Below are positions 62,701 to 64,000 of a stretch of 64,000 nucleotides of DNA, piece after piece. This DNA is from Amycolatopsis sp. 2-15 (lineage in GTDB: Bacteria; Actinomycetota; Actinomycetes; Mycobacteriales; Pseudonocardiaceae). Location of the stretch: the NCBI RefSeq assembly GCF_030285625.1, contig NZ_CP127294.1:2056001-2120000 (forward strand), given 5' to 3'. How positions within the stretch are numbered: position 1 is the stretch's first letter; each line of letters starts with the position of its first letter. The position numbers and the translations under genes are program-made. The notes below the pieces were generated by a model. It ran no database searches. It was not told where the DNA came from and saw only the letters and a list, made by a program, of their open reading frames with translations.

Positions 62701-63255
62701 TCAGGCCGTGAAGTCGACCTCCTCGGTGGACACCGTGCCGGCCTTCCGGCCGGGTGCCGTGTGGTGGTTCCAGTACAGGTTTGTGTGCGCGATGACTTTG
62801 TCGGGCGTCGGCGCGCCGTACTCGGAGAGGTCTTCGGTGGTGTGCGCGTCGCCGACCAGGGTGGCGTCGTACCCGCGCGCGATGGCGCCGTGGAGTGTCG
62901 AGCGGATGCACTCGTCGGTCTGCGCGCCCGAGACGAACAGGCGCCCGATCCCGCGCTCGGCCAGCACGGACTCGAGGTCGGTCTCCTCGAACGAATCGGC
63001 GTACGCCTTCTGCACCAACGCTTCCGAGTCGTGCCTGACGAGCTCCGGCACGTACCGCCACGTCTCGCTGTCGCGGGGCATCCCGTCGCTGTTGTGCTGC
63101 ACCCACACCACGTCGACGTCGGCGGCGCGCGCCTTGTCCACGAGCGCACCGATGTTCGAGACCACCTTGTCGCGTTCGTGGGCGTGGTCGACCACGCCGT
63201 TCTGCACGTCGATCACGAGCAGGCCGGTCTTCGGGCGGTTGACGAGCGTGGTCAT
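62701..63255 (-). CDS. Isochorismatase-like cysteine hydrolase (second in window)
   Basis: The 184-residue protein has the catalytic Asp in LLVIDVQNGVVD (about 16), a Lys-containing QKAYADSF region, and the nucleophile site FVSGAQTDECIRSTLHGAI (Cys near 116), with VVWVQHNSDG for the metal/His region. Substrates of the family include isochorismate, nicotinamide and N-carbamoyl compounds. GGAGGAGG precedes ATG 63255. It converges on the RibB-like gene with an 11-nt gap and diverges from the oxidoreductase at 63330. It is only distantly like the hydrolase at 39171. Confidence 0.9.
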   Translation of the reverse strand: MTTLVNRPKTGLLVIDVQNGVVDHAHERDKVVSNIGALVDKARAADVDVVWVQHNSDGMPRDSETWRYVPELVRHDSEALVQKAYADSFEETDLESVLAERGIGRLFVSGAQTDECIRSTLHGAIARGYDATLVGDAHTTEDLSEYGAPTPDKVIAHTNLYWNHHTAPGRKAGTVSTEEVDFTA

Positions 63256-63329
63256 GGCGCCTCCTCCGTTCGGTTGGGTCGATGGTATGTCTTCGGTCCG
63301 ACAGTTTCGGGCGAAAACGTGGAGGACGC

Positions 63330-64000
63330 ATGCTGCGCTGGGGAATCATGGGTACGGGCGGCATCGCAGGTGCCTTCGCGGAGGACCTGCAGCTCACTGA
63401 TTCCGGCGTGGTCGCCGCCGTCGGCTCGCGCAGCCGGGAGACCGCCGACGCGTTCGCCGACCGCCTCGGCATCCCGACCCGCCACGGCAGCTACGAGGAC
63501 CTGGCCGCGGACCCGGACGTCGACGTCGTCTACGTCGCCACCCCGCACCCGATGCACCACGACAACGCGATGCTCGCACTGTCCGCCGGCAAGCCGGTGC
63601 TGGTGGAGAAGCCGTTCACGATGAACGCCGACGAGGCCCGTTCGCTGGTCTCCTTCGCCCGTGAACGCGGACTGTTCCTCATGGAAGCGATGTGGACGCG
63701 CTTCCTGCCGCACATCCACCACGTGCGCAGCCTGCTCCCGGAGCTCGGCGACCTCGTCACCGTCTCCGCCGACCACGGCCAGTGGTTCGCCGAGGACGCC
63801 GACTTCCGCCTCTTCGCCCCGGCCCTCGGTGGCGGCGCGCTGCTCGACCTGGGCGTTTACCCGGTTTCGTTCGCGTCGATGATCCTCGGGACGCCCTCGC
63901 GCGTGGCCTCGATCGTCTCGCCGGCCTTCACCGGCGTCGACGCGCAGACGTCCATGCTCTTCGGCTACGACAGCGGCGCCCACGCGGTCCTCAACTGCGC
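63330..64000 (+). CDS. Gfo/Idh/MocA-family oxidoreductase (3' end outside window)
   Basis: ATG 63330 follows GGAGG at 63321-63325 and the frame stays open to the window edge, about 223 residues. The Rossmann start is LRWGIMGTGGIAGAFAEDL. VVYVATPHPMHHDNAMLAL and the family's EKPFTMNADEA (Lys of the EKP motif near 93) follow, then LFLMEAMWTRFLPH and the GGGALLDLGVYPVSFASMIL stretch of the C-terminal domain. These enzymes use NAD(P) to oxidise or reduce sugars, inositols, trans-dihydrodiols and similar compounds. The EAMWTRFLP stretch is reminiscent of the dihydrodiol-dehydrogenase-like subgroup. Confidence 0.9.
   Translation, partial: MLRWGIMGTGGIAGAFAEDLQLTDSGVVAAVGSRSRETADAFADRLGIPTRHGSYEDLAADPDVDVVYVATPHPMHHDNAMLALSAGKPVLVEKPFTMNADEARSLVSFARERGLFLMEAMWTRFLPHIHHVRSLLPELGDLVTVSADHGQWFAEDADFRLFAPALGGGALLDLGVYPVSFASMILGTPSRVASIVSPAFTGVDAQTSMLFGYDSGAHAVLNC

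Noticed and set aside
62497..63624. Plus-strand ORF of 375 codons crossing three genes
   Set aside because: It is out of frame with the RibB-like and oxidoreductase genes and antisense to the cysteine hydrolase; composition is that of a shadow frame.
1..64000. Prophage, integrative element or insertion sequence
   Set aside because: No integrase, transposase, terminal repeats or tRNA attachment site was seen; composition is even apart from short patches.
1..64000. tRNA, rRNA or riboswitch genes
   Set aside because: Intergenic gaps were read for cloverleaf and known riboswitch cores; only terminator hairpins and short palindromes were found.

Overview
The window is very GC-rich (about 70% by eye), with dense short-gap operons, frequent GTG/TTG starts and 4-bp ATGA/GTGA overlaps. 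Together with the families present (type VII secretion, PucR and GntR regulators, DUF3558- and Methyltransf_19-like fragments) this points to a filamentous actinomycete, most likely a Pseudonocardiaceae member such as Amycolatopsis. That placement is inference from gene content, not a database match.

Region 1 (1-36532) is a type VII secretion (T7SS/ESX-like) locus read entirely on the + strand: the tail of a proline-rich acidic protein, the EccC motor ATPase, a possible 73-residue coupled ORF, the EccD channel subunit, an 89-residue EccB-like protein made only of the cytosolic helix and membrane segment, a protein ending in an apparently dead ADP-ribosyltransferase fold, a beta-helix/AAA fusion related to EccA, a YbaB-family protein, an EspC-like small protein, a 7184-residue putative effector (21.5 kb), and an SseB-like T7SS-associated protein. 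The giant protein has a CpnT-like N terminus, about 1000 residues of repeats (some fitting the NxGxGNxG motif of mycobacterial PPE-MPTR proteins), a zinc-peptidase motif, an HD-like region, tandem beta modules, a duplicated His/Cys module and a clostridial-toxin-type glycosyltransferase.

Region 2 (36538-46056) holds an SDR gene with a palindrome over its start, an amino-acid permease broken by a one-base deletion, a minus-strand operon (GntR regulator, ADP-ribosylglycohydrolase, PfkB kinase, NCS1 permease, cysteine hydrolase) that looks like nucleoside or ribosylated-base salvage, an Hsp20 gene, a secreted protein with an internal duplication, three DnaA-box-like sites, and an N-terminally truncated methyltransferase.

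Region 3 (46062-49135) has dusB flanked by two decayed genes, a zinc alcohol dehydrogenase, and a divergent control region with a TTGACA element and a TetR-type palindrome.

Region 4 (49136-64000) is catabolic: an MFS transporter; a minus-strand operon SDR, alpha/beta hydrolase, SDR, LLM flavin monooxygenase; divergently an FMN reductase and an acyl-CoA ligase; two tandem GAF-PucR regulators; an alpha/beta hydrolase with a reduced RibB-like protein; a cysteine hydrolase; and the start of a Gfo/Idh/MocA oxidoreductase. The set fits alcohol to ketone to ester/lactone to acid to acyl-CoA degradation of an unknown cyclic or terpenoid compound. A palindrome, TCCACWGTGGA, recurs across the window more often than base composition predicts.
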